From NCBI GenBank assembly GCA_039105265.1, contig JAPFFF010000014.1:1054001-1118000 (forward strand): a stretch of 64,000 bases of DNA, read 5' to 3'. Each line of letters opens with the position of its first letter. Position 1 is the first letter of the stretch. This DNA is from Tritrichomonas musculus. Taxonomy: Eukaryota > Parabasalia > Tritrichomonadida > Tritrichomonadidae. Positions 30,901 to 38,639 of this stretch are shown piece by piece. Made by a program: the position numbers and the translations under genes. The notes beneath the pieces are model-generated. The model was not told the DNA's origin. It made no database searches and saw nothing but the letters and a program-made list of their open reading frames with translations.

Positions 30901-32261
30901 GTCAAAAATCAAATAAGCAAATTAAAGAGCCTTCTACAAGATCAAATTGGAATTCAGTAAGCTCAAGTAGAAATTCTAGTATTAGAGCAAGAAGAAGGAT
31001 GCCTGAAGTTGATGATACTAATGATGATGACGATGATAACGATTATGATGATTCATATCATCAATATCGCCGCCATCATAGACGCCATTATCATCAAATC
31101 CAAAGCCCAGTAGATAGTAAGCAGAAAAAGGGGAGATCAGCTAAAGAAACTCGCAGATATTATAATAATGATAACTATGAAAGCGCAACTGAAAGTGAAA
31201 AGATTGATAATAGTGAAATATTGATGCTTAAATCGCGTGCCTTTTTATTCGATCCACTTGATGATGCAACTATCGAGCAGCTTGAGCAAGTCCTCGAATT
31301 GCTCGAAGAAGATCTTCACAGAGATGCACGTGAAAGACGATTCAAAGATGGGCTCATAACAACGAATGTATTTAAACATGTTACAAATGTTATTATTAGA
31401 AAGAAAAAGAGGAAACAATCATCATTATCTCAAGCGTCAAAAACAAAGACTATAACTAAAACTTTGGCCAAAAATGATGATAATGACCTCAAAATTAACG
31501 TTGATGTTGATGTCGGTGAAACAATTAATGTCAATATCAAATATACAAATCCAGAAGATGAAATTAAAAAGAATTGTCAGAAATGTTTGGTTGACTTTGA
31601 TAAAGATACCAAAAAGAAACTAAATGAAATGCAAACTGTTCAAAGGAAAGCAGAAAAAGATCTTCGCTTATCACATCAAGAAGATCTGAATAATCTTGAA
31701 AAAATTTGGAATTCAAAACAGAAAAAACGATTATATAATCGTCCTTCAAATAGGCTTGCGGAACTCAATAGGCAATTAAACATCCTTCTTACTGAAACAA
31801 AATTTGTTGAAGCCGAACAACTAAAAAAGAAAATTGATATATTAAAGAAACAAGAATCAGAAGAAGCCTTTAAGAAAATGCAGCGTGATTTTGATGACGC
31901 TACAGATTCTTTAAGAAAGAAGCAACAACAAGATTTTGCATTCTTTATCGAATCAAACAAAATTAAAATAGAAAGATTTAAACAGAAGCGTGAAAGAGAA
32001 AGAAGGGCAATTGAGTTTCGTGAATTGCGGCTCAAAAGAAATCAAGAATCTAAATTTACTAATGATGCAGAAAATCCATCAACTGCAAAAATTACTATAA
32101 AGACAACTAAATCGAATAATTCAAGGAGTTCCTCAATAAGACCTTCAAAGAAGCTAACTATTAAAGATGTTGAAAATAAAGATTCTGAATTACTTGAATT
32201 GCCTCGATTAGTAAGTAGAAGAAAAGCGAACCTTAACTGTATCCAAGCAGAAAGCCCCTGA
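21930..32261 (+). CDS. Giant Glu/Lys/Ser-rich repeat protein with C-terminal coiled coil (3443 aa)
   Basis: A single uninterrupted frame of 10.3 kb. Residues 1-550 are polar and disordered. From about 550 to 2370 lie more than twenty degenerate copies of a ~50-70 residue unit with the core VSFSEPSEQFDTAEEENIK followed by NNESEALKEEMNE. Residues 2505-2768 are 44 tandem hexamers, KEIEKQ or close variants. Residues ~3080-3400 form a conserved globular/coiled-coil end (SRAFLFDPLDDATIEQLEQV, then NILLTETKFVEAEQLKKKID). A similar C-terminal end recurs, to my knowledge, in other large trichomonad proteins. A structural or cytoskeletal filament role is inferred. The plus strand is strongly purine-rich, which yields many false frames on the other strand. 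Confidence 0.85.
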   Translation: MQINEDDKRNKTIQKSNIRNIKKNKTKSEIEREEFRKIFIEPNQKNQNTPRKLKPINSNQFYSSERGNIKEKEDEMSFYSSKSQNVNIYTESADQEDNSTDEFDDRNNIKKNKNYNINDEKNRKPEAKPNLIKTNSSTKEESTQINQEINKKQISNKIAKQSSNHNQQIPKEKMLNDLNKLSSSSFAFTNGLQENPDSNIIKVFIGTSDVSSLSIGDEEGIKRNESSELNREIQEAEYDIDSEKQSNISRLSNKNKIQKQLELIQKVLFDVSSNEEEKKAFHDRKHRDQKSKKHRSGRPRRIKTIDLTNEENEIIFSNSDSRSNRMVGTFKVESPNSGKESRSFPVHEPPPKPKSNVSSPNDKDIPIIKKNQIQNENKSSFQNNNQLESDKIDQTSKQKSENQVSKNETENKIEKSENKSINKGIDEKESQNEIKNCANDQKSDTHEIENSSKSQNQSEKGIRSGSQSENESEKLKRRQIYIIDNAIVVEKKQSKSKLKILANHEENDDNHATDSCALFAESEEASSEMIEQTEIIEPDNRNRKESSGQVSEPSDMFNSNEEEKFKNKESDNLKEALKENEKESSTKETNENKNLIKKKDPVEKKNLNTKDEVPESTENYNSNEEENFKNNESAVLKEALNENNESITESNKAATSKIVSESNDKLNSNIEENIKNDESAILNETLNENAESPKYMKESNEQNQIPESSDQLNSNEEENLKNDESTALKNALNENESNQSPKKTVKICNSEPSEIFNSIKEESLKNNESSALKDALNENTQSEAKESPKKIREISNSEASEIFNLKDEENLKNNESAILNEVLNENESEKLPNNIKDSSKKDGIPESSENFNSNEEENLKNNESSLLKEALNENENDNSQVSPKEEPESKESPRKAVKINNSEASEILNSNEEEILKNNESSLLKEALNENENDNSQAVRKEEPEMKESPHKALKISNSEASEIYNSNEEESLKNKESSLLKEALNESEKDDSQADASELQLPNELRIKKEAIETLDLSENAESAEEEEGIKNNESEILRNEMKEGSGYSNEEEILRDEEEEEEDVAERQGAAPKKIRIQISISERSETFDTNEEENIKNNESEALRGEMNEKSDSYKEEESEAVINMKENSLISEESKEIENIKNNESGILKEEIKETNESKEEEVTPKKKVKQVSFSEPSEQFDTAEEENIKNNESEIMKEEMNEASESPKENIKEETPKKKEKQVSFSEPSEQFDTAEEENIKNNESEALKEEMNENSESPKEKEESPKKTGKQVSFSDPSEQFDTAEEENIKNKESEALKEEMNETDEPSKENEGKEDEGGKKGEEESENQFQLLDVDEEEEEKVASKEAQKQIPISESNEEFDTIKEEKFKADESEILNDEIKESNEKEAAAKKVPTQVSFSESSELFDTAEEENIKNNESEALKEEVNEADQASKKKEKEETPKKKEKQVSFSEPSEQFDTTEEENIKNKESEALKEEMNEASESPKENIKEETPKRKEKQVSFSEPSEQFDTAEEENIKNKESEALKEEMNENDESPKDKKGEEESENQFQLLNVDEEEEVERKEAQKQIPISESNEEFDTTEEEKFKADESEILNDEIKESKEEEVTPKKKGKQVSFSEPSEQFDTAEEENIKNNESEALNKEMNETSESPKKATPKKVEKQVSFSEPSEQFDTAEEENIKNNESEALKEEMNENGESPKDEKEEEESENQFQLLDVDEEEEETETKETQKLNSNSELSESLGTTEEENFKSEESEILNNEIKESKEAKESKEEDKVSPTKKVKQVSFSEPSEQFDTTEEENIKSKESEALKEEMNENSESPKDKKEEESLEESDGVLNISDQLDSSKEEESKLQLPDEQEKHNEADKKEEEVDVIQPNQLPEIEEEEEDGFELKEVKEEESDDAVKQIPVSEPSEKLDSTVEESIKNNESEILKEEMKEADEASKEKDDESPKKKVKQVSFSEPSEQFDTAEEENIKNNESEALNKEMNETSESPKKATPKKVEKHVSFSEPSEQFDTAEEENIKNKESEALKEEMNENSESPKDEKEEEESENQFQLLDVDEDEEEETETKETQKLNSNSELSESLGTTEEENFKSEESEILNNEIKESKEAKESKEEDKVSPTKKVKQVSFSEPSEQFDTTEEENIKNNESEIMKEEINEVSEPSKENLKETSSKKVEKPVSISEGSELFDTAEEESIKSKESEALKEEMNETSDSQQTKEKEATPKKIGKCVSISEPSEQFDTAEEENIKNNESEALKEEMNEASKSPQTKEKGKNKEEESPEESDGILNISDQLDSSKEEEKAETKEVKNQRAEEELKDEKDHSLISKESEKLDCKEIENIKNNESEILKEEMKETNENEENENTKSKESLSSRKSSGSNQSDDFIKITDKSQSNEGSDSNEKKSGNENESQQKEKDESENKESIGSDDFAVMSNSADSNSDKSEPKQARDAKSEESKKDEKDDEVIQSIESKNVELKDEEKIENKDSHDEKEIEEQKEIEKQKEIEKQKEIEKQKEIEKQKEIEKQKEIEKQKEIEKQKEIEKQNEIEKQKEIEKQKEIEKQKEIEKQKEIEKQNEIEKQNEIEKQNEIEKQNEIEKQNEIEKQNEIEKQKEIEKQKEIEKQREIEKQKENEAQKEIEKQKEIEKQKEIEKQKEIEKQKEIEKQKEIEKQKEIEKQKEIEKQKEIEKQKEIEKQKEIEKQKEIEKQKEIEKQKEIEKQKEIEKQKEIEKQKEIEKQKEIEKQKEIEKQKENEAQKESPQLSDSPVKSIIKPKSPVQAPDTQSPSIKNEKAKEVTSPKPKKVQIKTHEGSSHSKVPTIVLDIEIEGGSKKAEARVVGQEESDQQQPSKVKPRHKKEKKSIQKVDLSNSEENESFQSPANPIVEPSEPPMSSSDGRGRRMMRRSERKNVKTTDADIQCNIYEAQPLPPSSNYSNVNNPRTRHRSAARPQMQEEQADSQNYLSTEESFEDESDRIGEYYGQKSNKQIKEPSTRSNWNSVSSSRNSSIRARRRMPEVDDTNDDDDDNDYDDSYHQYRRHHRRHYHQIQSPVDSKQKKGRSAKETRRYYNNDNYESATESEKIDNSEILMLKSRAFLFDPLDDATIEQLEQVLELLEEDLHRDARERRFKDGLITTNVFKHVTNVIIRKKKRKQSSLSQASKTKTITKTLAKNDDNDLKINVDVDVGETINVNIKYTNPEDEIKKNCQKCLVDFDKDTKKKLNEMQTVQRKAEKDLRLSHQEDLNNLEKIWNSKQKKRLYNRPSNRLAELNRQLNILLTETKFVEAEQLKKKIDILKKQESEEAFKKMQRDFDDATDSLRKKQQQDFAFFIESNKIKIERFKQKRERERRAIEFRELRLKRNQESKFTNDAENPSTAKITIKTTKSNNSRSSSIRPSKKLTIKDVENKDSELLELPRLVSRRKANLNCIQAESP
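26780..28400 (+). repeat. Intragenic tandem duplication, ~1.04 kb unit
   Basis: The stretch 26,790-27,360 recurs almost unchanged at 27,825-28,400, offset about 1,035-1,038 bp. The rare sequence TETKETQKLNSNSELSESL is encoded in both (near 27,120 and 28,160). The near identity at silent positions indicates a recent unequal exchange within the giant gene. Confidence 0.85.
29442..30233 (+). repeat. Tandem 18-bp repeat encoding KEIEKQ, 44 units
   Basis: The unit is AAAGAAATCGAAAAACAA with third-position and AAA/AAT variants (KEIEKQ, NEIEKQ, REIEKQ). All units stay in frame. Blocks of units share the same silent variants (CAA in the first half, CAG in the second), showing stepwise expansion. The array can form a single continuous charged alpha helix or coil. 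Confidence 0.95.
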
Positions 32262-32419
32262 AAAAGGGGAAAAAATGTTATTAAAATATAATATTATATT
32301 ATTTGTTTTTCATCTTTTTTTTTTATGATTGAAACTGATCGTTTTTTATTCAAAAATTGAATACAAAAAATTATAATATTCAAATAATAATGAAATATTT
32401 ACAAACAAAATGATAAAAT

Positions 32420-33433
32420 TCAGTGCTTCTTACTTCTATGGCCATGATGTCTTCTCCTACGGCTTTTATTATTTGGCGAAGATGAATCCTCTGTCTTCTG
32501 TGTTTGTGTTAAGGTTGGAAATGGGGTATCATCATCAACAAGAATGTTTGTTGTTTCTATTTCTTCATATTCTTCTTCTTCGTTGTCACTGCTTGATTTT
32601 GTGAGGGTAAAAAGATTTTGCCAGCCTCTTGGTTGAAATGTCACTTTTGGTGCATTTAGATTATAATTGATTTTTTGATTGATCTTAAATCTAGCTTCTT
32701 CTCTGGCATATAGATATTTTTTGTGAGCTTCAATAAATTGCTGTCTTGGATCTTGAGGATCAAGATTTTCAGTTTCTCCATCACCAGAATCGTTATCAAT
32801 GTCGATTGGTTTATATATTTCTTTATCATCAGTATCTTCTTTTTTATCATTTTCTGCTTCTTTCTGGTTTTGAATATTTTCAGATTCGTTAATTTCAATT
32901 GATTTTTGGGAATTATCTTCCTCTTTTTTTTCTGAGGTTTCTTGATTGTTATTGTTTCCCTTGTTGTCTCCATCTTTGTCTTCGAATGAAACAGTGACCA
33001 AAATTGTTTTTTTACTATTGTCGTTGCCGGATAAAAACACAGATTTTTTTATTTGAGTCGCGCCATATTGATTAGGCTCGGCATTAGTTACCGTATGAGT
33101 TTCCTGCTCGGATTCAGGTTCACCATCTTTTTTTGTATTTTTTTTCTCACGAAGATTTATTTGATAAATTTCTTTATGTTCTTGAAGATTGATAGAATCA
33201 GCACCTTCTCTTTGTAGAGTTTTTATAAACTTTTGTAGCCTCATTAAAAACTGGCCATTTTTCGATCCGAGTTTGAAAGCAAGTTTGCGAGAAATCGTCG
33301 GAATATCAATTTCACCGTTTTGTATCAATGATTGAAAAATATCAAATGCAGATGGAACCTTTAACGATTTAACAAGTTCTTCTTTCCCCCAATCAGAAAC
33401 AACTTGTATTTCTTTAGGTGAAAAAGAAGTCAT
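32420..33433 (-). CDS. Hypothetical acidic protein, 337 aa
   Basis: Not recognised. Residues 1-85 look folded and helical (FSPKEIQVVSDWGKEELV; SRKLAFKLGSKNGQFLMRLQ). The middle (~90-215) is Glu/Lys/Asn-rich and disordered. Residues ~220-290 contain a helix plus the segment VTFQPRGWQNLFTLTKSSSD. The end is strongly basic (KSRRRRHHGHRSKKH), possibly a nuclear signal. It converges on the giant gene with a 158-bp gap. An initiator-like TCACA lies 22 nt before the ATG. Confidence 0.7.
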   Translation of the reverse strand: MTSFSPKEIQVVSDWGKEELVKSLKVPSAFDIFQSLIQNGEIDIPTISRKLAFKLGSKNGQFLMRLQKFIKTLQREGADSINLQEHKEIYQINLREKKNTKKDGEPESEQETHTVTNAEPNQYGATQIKKSVFLSGNDNSKKTILVTVSFEDKDGDNKGNNNNQETSEKKEEDNSQKSIEINESENIQNQKEAENDKKEDTDDKEIYKPIDIDNDSGDGETENLDPQDPRQQFIEAHKKYLYAREEARFKINQKINYNLNAPKVTFQPRGWQNLFTLTKSSSDNEEEEYEEIETTNILVDDDTPFPTLTQTQKTEDSSSPNNKSRRRRHHGHRSKKH

Positions 33434-34071
33434 TGTTTAATATATGTGGAATTGTGATATGAAAATTTTTCTTTTTTCTTTGTTGATACTTCAAACTTTG
33501 AAGTTCAAAGTAAAAATGAAATATAAACTTTGAAATTAGGAAATAAAGAATAAAAATGTCATAGTTAATTATATTGGAATATTTTATTATAATGTATAAA
33601 AATGAATAAAATGATAACATATATAAAGTATTATTTATTTCTAAAATTTTAATTCTATAAATAGAAATGGTTGCTGATTTTAATCATTCGCAATCCTGCT
33701 TAACTACGGGATGTCTTTTGAAAGAGTATTGATAAATGAAAATGCTTCTTCAACTCCATAGAATATTTTAGTTTGGAGAAATTTGCTATGAACAATAATA
33801 GTAGTTAAATTTTTTGTATGTGTAGCAAAAGAATTGATGTAAACTGGTTGACTATTTTTGATATTTGTTCATTTATTAAATTTATATATATATATATATA
33901 TATTTATTTTTTATGTTTGAATAGAATTGATATCTGTCATATTCTTGAAGAAGTATTAGAAAATTTAAGAAATATCTTTAGCTTTTTCTTATTTAAGAAC
34001 TATCTTGGCGATGTTTTGTGCCTTAGAATGAAGATTTATGTTATAATACTTGTAGAATTATTCAAGAAAAC
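33434..34071. other. Spacer with a TA dinucleotide tract
   Basis: AT-rich spacer between two minus-strand genes. A (TA)n tract runs at 33883-33903. I see no gene; the short frames in it are low complexity. Confidence 0.5.
33453..33457 (-). promoter_or_regulatory. Initiator-like element (TCAYW) of the 337-aa gene
   Basis: TCACA on the minus strand, with its A 22 nt before the ATG at 33433. Confidence 0.4.
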
Positions 34072-35118
34072 TCATTTTTGATTGATCCCTTTTGCATTCG
34101 GAGAAAGGGTCATACTATTGATAAAAAAAGGATGTCTTAAGGCATCAGCCGCGGTTATTCTCTTGCTTGGGCATGGCTCTAACATTTTTGAGAGTAAGTC
34201 ATATATTGAATCTGGGAGTTTGAGTTCATAAACTCGAGGATTATAGGCAATTACAATCAATTTTATATCGGTTGTTTTAACCTCATATGGAAAAACTATT
34301 TGCCGAAAACATTCAGCAGCAGCACCTTCTAATTTTTCTGTCCCTATTATATTAGATATTTGACATAACGAATCAAGATCATCATTTGATGAAAAAAAAG
34401 GATATCTTTTTGTAAGAATTGTAAGTAAAATAATTCCAGCACTCCAAATGTCAACAGCAGTTGTTAAATGGTCAGTTCTCATTAAAATTTCAGGAGCTTT
34501 ATATCCATTAGTCCCAATAGACAATGTGGTAAATAATTCTCTATTTGGAGAATTCTGAGGATTAGTTATATCTACTTTGATATAAGGATTGCCTGCATTT
34601 AAACTTTTATGATTCAAATCGTTATCTTCAATGGTAGTTTCAAAACTACTGGATTGAAATCCAATTAACTTCCCCGAAAATGAATTGGGATTATAAAGAT
34701 AATTTGGTGGTTTAACATTAAAATGAATTATTTTCTTACTGTGCAAATAAGAAAGAGCACTCAAAAGTCCTTTCATATAATAATAAATATTTTTTCTGTT
34801 GAAAGAATTTATTGTTGCTGAAAATGGAACATTTTCGAAATATTGTAGAATAACAAAAATATTTGAATTATCTTTCATAAAAATACGACTGCCATGTATA
34901 ATATTTTGATGATTACACATGCGAATGATTTGAAACTCATGGAAAATGCGAGGTGGACATAAATTCCAGTACAATTTTTTCATTGCATAAAGTTTTCCAT
35001 TCTTTTTATATTTAACCAAATGTATTGTTGAAGATGAACCATGGTATAATTCTTGGATAAATTCAAATAAATCTGTTATATCTTCTTGTATTTTGATCGC
35101 AATGTCTTTTTTCTGCAA
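34072..35118 (-). CDS. Cdc7-like pseudokinase without an in-frame ATG start
   Basis: The frame gives 348 residues with a Cdc7-type kinase fold. GTNGYKAPEILMRTDHLTTAVDIWSAG followed by RYPFFSSNDDLDSLCQI matches the Cdc7 pattern closely, and AMKK (Lys47) and Glu61 keep the ATP-site pair. The catalytic loop reads IHFNVKPPN (Asn134 where HRD has Asp), and the DFG motif reads LIGF (Gly153 for Asp). The glycine loop keeps only one Gly (YHGSSSTIHLV). It is therefore a predicted pseudokinase. The frame opens with TTG; the first in-frame ATG is inside the ATP-lysine motif, and upstream codons reach a stop without ATG. A non-ATG start, an unseen 5' exon or a decaying gene are all possible. Confidence 0.75.
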   Translation of the reverse strand: MQKKDIAIKIQEDITDLFEFIQELYHGSSSTIHLVKYKKNGKLYAMKKLYWNLCPPRIFHEFQIIRMCNHQNIIHGSRIFMKDNSNIFVILQYFENVPFSATINSFNRKNIYYYMKGLLSALSYLHSKKIIHFNVKPPNYLYNPNSFSGKLIGFQSSSFETTIEDNDLNHKSLNAGNPYIKVDITNPQNSPNRELFTTLSIGTNGYKAPEILMRTDHLTTAVDIWSAGIILLTILTKRYPFFSSNDDLDSLCQISNIIGTEKLEGAAAECFRQIVFPYEVKTTDIKLIVIAYNPRVYELKLPDSIYDLLSKMLEPCPSKRITAADALRHPFFINSMTLSPNAKGINQK

Positions 35119-35397
35119 TGTGAATTTTCTTTCTAAACAAAATGATCTTTTACATCAAAATAAAGGTGAAAAAAACGGTTAAAGTATCATTTTAAGGTGA
35201 AGTGAAAATTCACAAAAAGTTTGAAAAAAATTTTAGGCTAACGACTAAACATATTCAGAAAAAAATAAAATTGGTGATAAGCCATTTAAAAAACAAGAGA
35301 AATTGGTGTAGTTTGCAAAACAGGAGAAATATATTTGAAAAAGATCGTTATTATATTGTATTGAAAAAGTGGATTTCTATATAAAATCAAGTGATAC

Positions 35398-35778
35398 ATG
35401 GATAAGCTAGATCAGAACGATATGACTATCGAGAGACTGCTTGAAATAGCAGCTGCAATAGAGCAATTCACTGTAAAAAAGCCTGAATTGGTAAAACTTG
35501 CTCTTATTTCTTTGCATAATATTAAAGAAGTTCTTATAAATCATACAGATAATCCTCTTGTACCACCTGCACAGCAACTTCAATTAAACTTAGATCCTAC
35601 TCCTCAAGTTAGTCTTCCAACAGAAGAATTCAATTCAAACTTTCAGCCTTTTAATGATACTCTCCCTGCAAACTTTAATAGTCATGGAACAGAAGTTTGT
35701 TTTGACGAGCTTGACTCAATGCAACTCGCGCAAGTTCAGAATATCCCATTCTTATTTCATAATAATGACATTCCTTAA
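35398..35778 (+). CDS. Hypothetical protein, 126 aa
   Basis: Not recognised. Residues 1-50 are helical (MTIERLLEIAAAIEQFTVKK; LVKLALISLHNIKEVLI). The rest is Pro/Asn/Gln-rich and probably disordered, with an acidic CFDELDSMQLAQVQ motif near the end that could bind a partner. It diverges from the Cdc7-like gene across 279 bp. Confidence 0.65.
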   Translation: MDKLDQNDMTIERLLEIAAAIEQFTVKKPELVKLALISLHNIKEVLINHTDNPLVPPAQQLQLNLDPTPQVSLPTEEFNSNFQPFNDTLPANFNSHGTEVCFDELDSMQLAQVQNIPFLFHNNDIP

Positions 35779-36176
35779 GAAATATTATAATTTCTTATCT
35801 TTGAAATTCTTTATATAAGGAAACTGATATTTTACTATTTTTTTTATAAGATATGAAGGAATAATTTTTATTATTTTAGGTTATCCTATATCACAACATT
35901 ATAAATAACTATGTTCAAATAAGAAAAGTCAACAAATTAATATCATTTTAACTGGAAAGTTTAATGAATTCCTATATTTCAATGTTATTTATTATCAAAA
36001 AGATTGTTCCTTTTTCTAAATTTTCATAGTATTTGATGGGAAAGTCAATGATGAAGCCTTTTTTTTTCTTTTTTAAATGTTAACTTTCTTCTTAATAAAG
36101 AATAGCAAGTGATTTTTTTTTTATGAATATTTGTAATTCAAAAAGTGGGTTAATTTTATTATATTACTGGATTTGA
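35779..36176. other. Spacer, nothing recognised
   Basis: AT-rich, with poly-T runs. I see no feature. Confidence 0.5.
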
Positions 36177-37418
36177 ATGCTGAAGACTTATTCTTGCTAT
36201 TTTGAGCCTTATTTGGCATTGATTTTCATATCGTCGATTCTTTTTTCTCTATTTTTCATATACTCAATTTTACAATCAAATAATATGATACAAAAATCCT
36301 GCACGAAAATTCCAAATGTGATCATTTCAGATGATGCCGCTTACCTAATCGGTATAATTGCAAAAGGAATTGAAAATGCCCATAAAAAGGTTTTATTGTC
36401 TTTTTCAGAAATCAATTTAACAATTTTATCTCAATCGCTAATACCAGCTATTCGAAAAGCGCATTCAAATGGTGCAGAAATTACAATGTTAACATCCTTT
36501 ACAAATATAAGTGATTTTAAGATTATTCTTGAAAATAATAAATATATTAATTTTTTTGATATTGCCACTGCCTCAAAGCAAATTTCATCCCAGTCTATTA
36601 TTGCAGATAATAAAGCATTTATTGCTACATTTTTGATCTCAGATACTTTGAATAACGAATCAATTGCTAATCAATTAGTTATGATTGATGAATGTGATGT
36701 TATGTCCAAAGATTTATCATCATTTGTTGAATATTACCAATTTTCGCAAAGTAAATCAGATTCAAGCGTACTTTCTGGGAAGTATATCGCTCAAACATCA
36801 GCAAATCGTCCGATATCTGTTCAATTACAAAATAATGAAATGAATACAGCAAATAGCAAAAAACGTTTGGATAAAGATGCTAAAGTATCGCGAGCATTCA
36901 TGTTTCACAATCCTCAATCATTTCTCGTTCCAATTCGAATTGATACAATCCAAGTTCTTTCAGCACTTTTTGACGAAGATCCATCATCTATTGATATTTT
37001 CACTTATTCTCCTCAATGCCTAAGTTTTATAGAAAATCTTAATTCTGATCAGTTTAGCTTATATTTTGCATTAAAATCTCTTTTAATTAGGGGAAAAACC
37101 AAAATTAGATATCTGGCATCAAAAAAATCCTACCAAGAAAAAAAGATTTCATGTTTTGCTTCTTTTTTATCATTTGATAATGCAGAATTGCGTTTATATG
37201 ATAAAAAATTTTTAGGACCAAATTATATTATTGCCCATTTTGATAATTCAAATGATGAATCATTCATCTTTTCACAACCTATCAGTGATTTTCAGTTCCA
37301 GAATATATTGTCGCTTCATTTGGCCACAGATGATGCAAAAACTTCATATTATTTATCAAGTAATTTTAACTCCGTTTGGGATATTTCAACACCCATGGTG
37401 CTCAATATTACATTATAA
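36177..37418 (+). CDS. Degenerate PLD3/PLD4-like type II membrane protein
   Basis: The 413-aa product has one N-terminal membrane segment (residues ~12-34) with a short cytoplasmic side, as in PLD3/PLD4. After it comes DDAAYLIGIIAKGIENAHKK, then an alternating beta/alpha pattern typical of the phospholipase D fold. Both places where HxK(x4)D should lie have no such motif (SSQSIIADNKAFIA; the second half has DKKFLGPNYIIAHFDNS). The end (HLATDDAKTSYYLSSNFNSVWD) resembles the family's closing LRDWDS region. If the fold call is right, the protein is catalytically dead; the family call itself is tentative. A ttaTTA microsatellite follows at 37522-37543. Confidence 0.5.
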   Translation: MLKTYSCYFEPYLALIFISSILFSLFFIYSILQSNNMIQKSCTKIPNVIISDDAAYLIGIIAKGIENAHKKVLLSFSEINLTILSQSLIPAIRKAHSNGAEITMLTSFTNISDFKIILENNKYINFFDIATASKQISSQSIIADNKAFIATFLISDTLNNESIANQLVMIDECDVMSKDLSSFVEYYQFSQSKSDSSVLSGKYIAQTSANRPISVQLQNNEMNTANSKKRLDKDAKVSRAFMFHNPQSFLVPIRIDTIQVLSALFDEDPSSIDIFTYSPQCLSFIENLNSDQFSLYFALKSLLIRGKTKIRYLASKKSYQEKKISCFASFLSFDNAELRLYDKKFLGPNYIIAHFDNSNDESFIFSQPISDFQFQNILSLHLATDDAKTSYYLSSNFNSVWDISTPMVLNITL

Positions 37419-38139
37419 AACAAAATTATTGCGTTCTAGTAATTGATACCAAATATTATTTGCATTCTTGTTTTTTTATGTAAAAAATAAATGTATTTAG
37501 ATAAACTTATAATTACTTATTTTATTATTATTATTATTATTATTTATTACTCAGGCTTCTATTTTAAAATATATGAAATTGAAAGTAGACCTTGTAAGGG
37601 GTACCCGATTTACCTTTTTGCCATCGGGTCAAAAATTTTAGGTATATTTTGACCAGGGGTCGCAAATTACCGCTTACCCAAAGCGGTTTTTGACCCGAAA
37701 TTTTTAAAATACTTTTATCTTTGCATATTGAATAAAGTATTATATAAAAAATAATTAAATAATTACATTAGGCAATATTTAATCTTTTTTAATGAAAATT
37801 TTTACTTTTTTTTTTTAATTATAAAAATGCTTATACCAATTTCTTGAAAAATTGGATTTTGAAATCACTTTCCTGTAAATTTTATTTGCAAAATATTTAC
37901 TTATATCATAAATCATTCTTCTTATACATTATTTTATTTTTGCAAAAATTATTTATTCATAGTCTTTCATTTTCACTTGATTTAATGCTTAATTAACTTA
38001 TAAAAATGAAAAAAGTATTGATTAATTTATAAGTAATTGTTTTATGCATTATTTATAAATCTGAATATTATTATGATATTATTATGCTCGTTCAATTTAG
38101 TTATTCCAGTATTTTATAATTTAATGATGTTGATTGACA
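37419..38139. other. Gene-poor spacer with a GGGTC/GACCC inverted-repeat island
   Basis: Contains a (TTA)n tract at 37522-37543. A GC-richer island lies at 37597-37710, with perfect 11-bp arms CGGGTCAAAAA (37625-37635) and TTTTTGACCCG (37687-37697). The rest is AT-rich. Confidence 0.5.
37625..37697. repeat. Inverted repeat CGGGTCAAAAA...TTTTTGACCCG
   Basis: Two perfect 11-bp arms with a 51-bp loop, in an island beginning GGGGTACCCGATTTACC. A similar GGGTCA/TGACCCG island lies at 42345-42420. These could be ends of an element, or the folded stem of an RNA. Confidence 0.6.
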
Positions 38140-38159
38140 CGCTATATAAAAAATTATAT

Positions 38160-38258
38160 AGCGGACTGGTCCTTCAGAACCAGTGTGATAAACATATTCT
38201 GATTTAGTTTACACGATCGGGGTGCGGTGCATAGTTCACATTCGCCCTCCGCCAACAG
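38160..38258 (+). ncRNA. Candidate structured RNA, possibly H/ACA-type
   Basis: A sharp GC-richer island in very AT-rich DNA with no coding frame. It contains the stem ACTGGT/ACCAGT (38165-38184), an ANANNA box (ACACGA, 38211-38216), then a hairpin CGGGGTGCG (38218-38226)/CGCCCTCCG (38243-38251) with an inner GTG/CAC pair, and ACA at 38255-38257. The order hairpin-H box-hairpin-ACA fits an H/ACA guide RNA, though the ACA is three to four bases past the stem and the 5' hairpin is irregular. Another small RNA class is possible. No T-run terminator follows. Confidence 0.35.
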
Positions 38259-38639
38259 AAAATTATTTAATACAATAGCAATGCTAAATACATTTTTATA
38301 TTTTATTTTTATTTATTATTTAAAAAATGTAATAGATATATATTAATGAAAATATTTTTTATTTCAAATCAATTAAGAATTCCTTAATTATCGAATTTTG
38401 ATTAAACTTTATGATTGTAATATGACATATTTAATGCATATTTCTATTATTTTAATTGATTTGATAAAAGAATAATTTTTGGTTAACTAAATTTTTTTAA
38501 TAATTAACCAATTAATACGTTATATCTTTTTGATAACTTTTTTATATTCTTTTATTTGTTTAATTTTACATCATTATAATAATTATCTTTAAGAGCTATG
38601 TAGCAATTTATATAATATATTAGTTTTATTATTCAAAAT

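Noticed and set aside
35120-35160. Intron at the 5' end of the Cdc7-like gene (GTAAAAG...TTGCAG)
   Set aside because: No branch-site/acceptor motif of the trichomonad ACTAAC-type and no reading frame with ATG results from joining; kept only as an open possibility in the gene entry.
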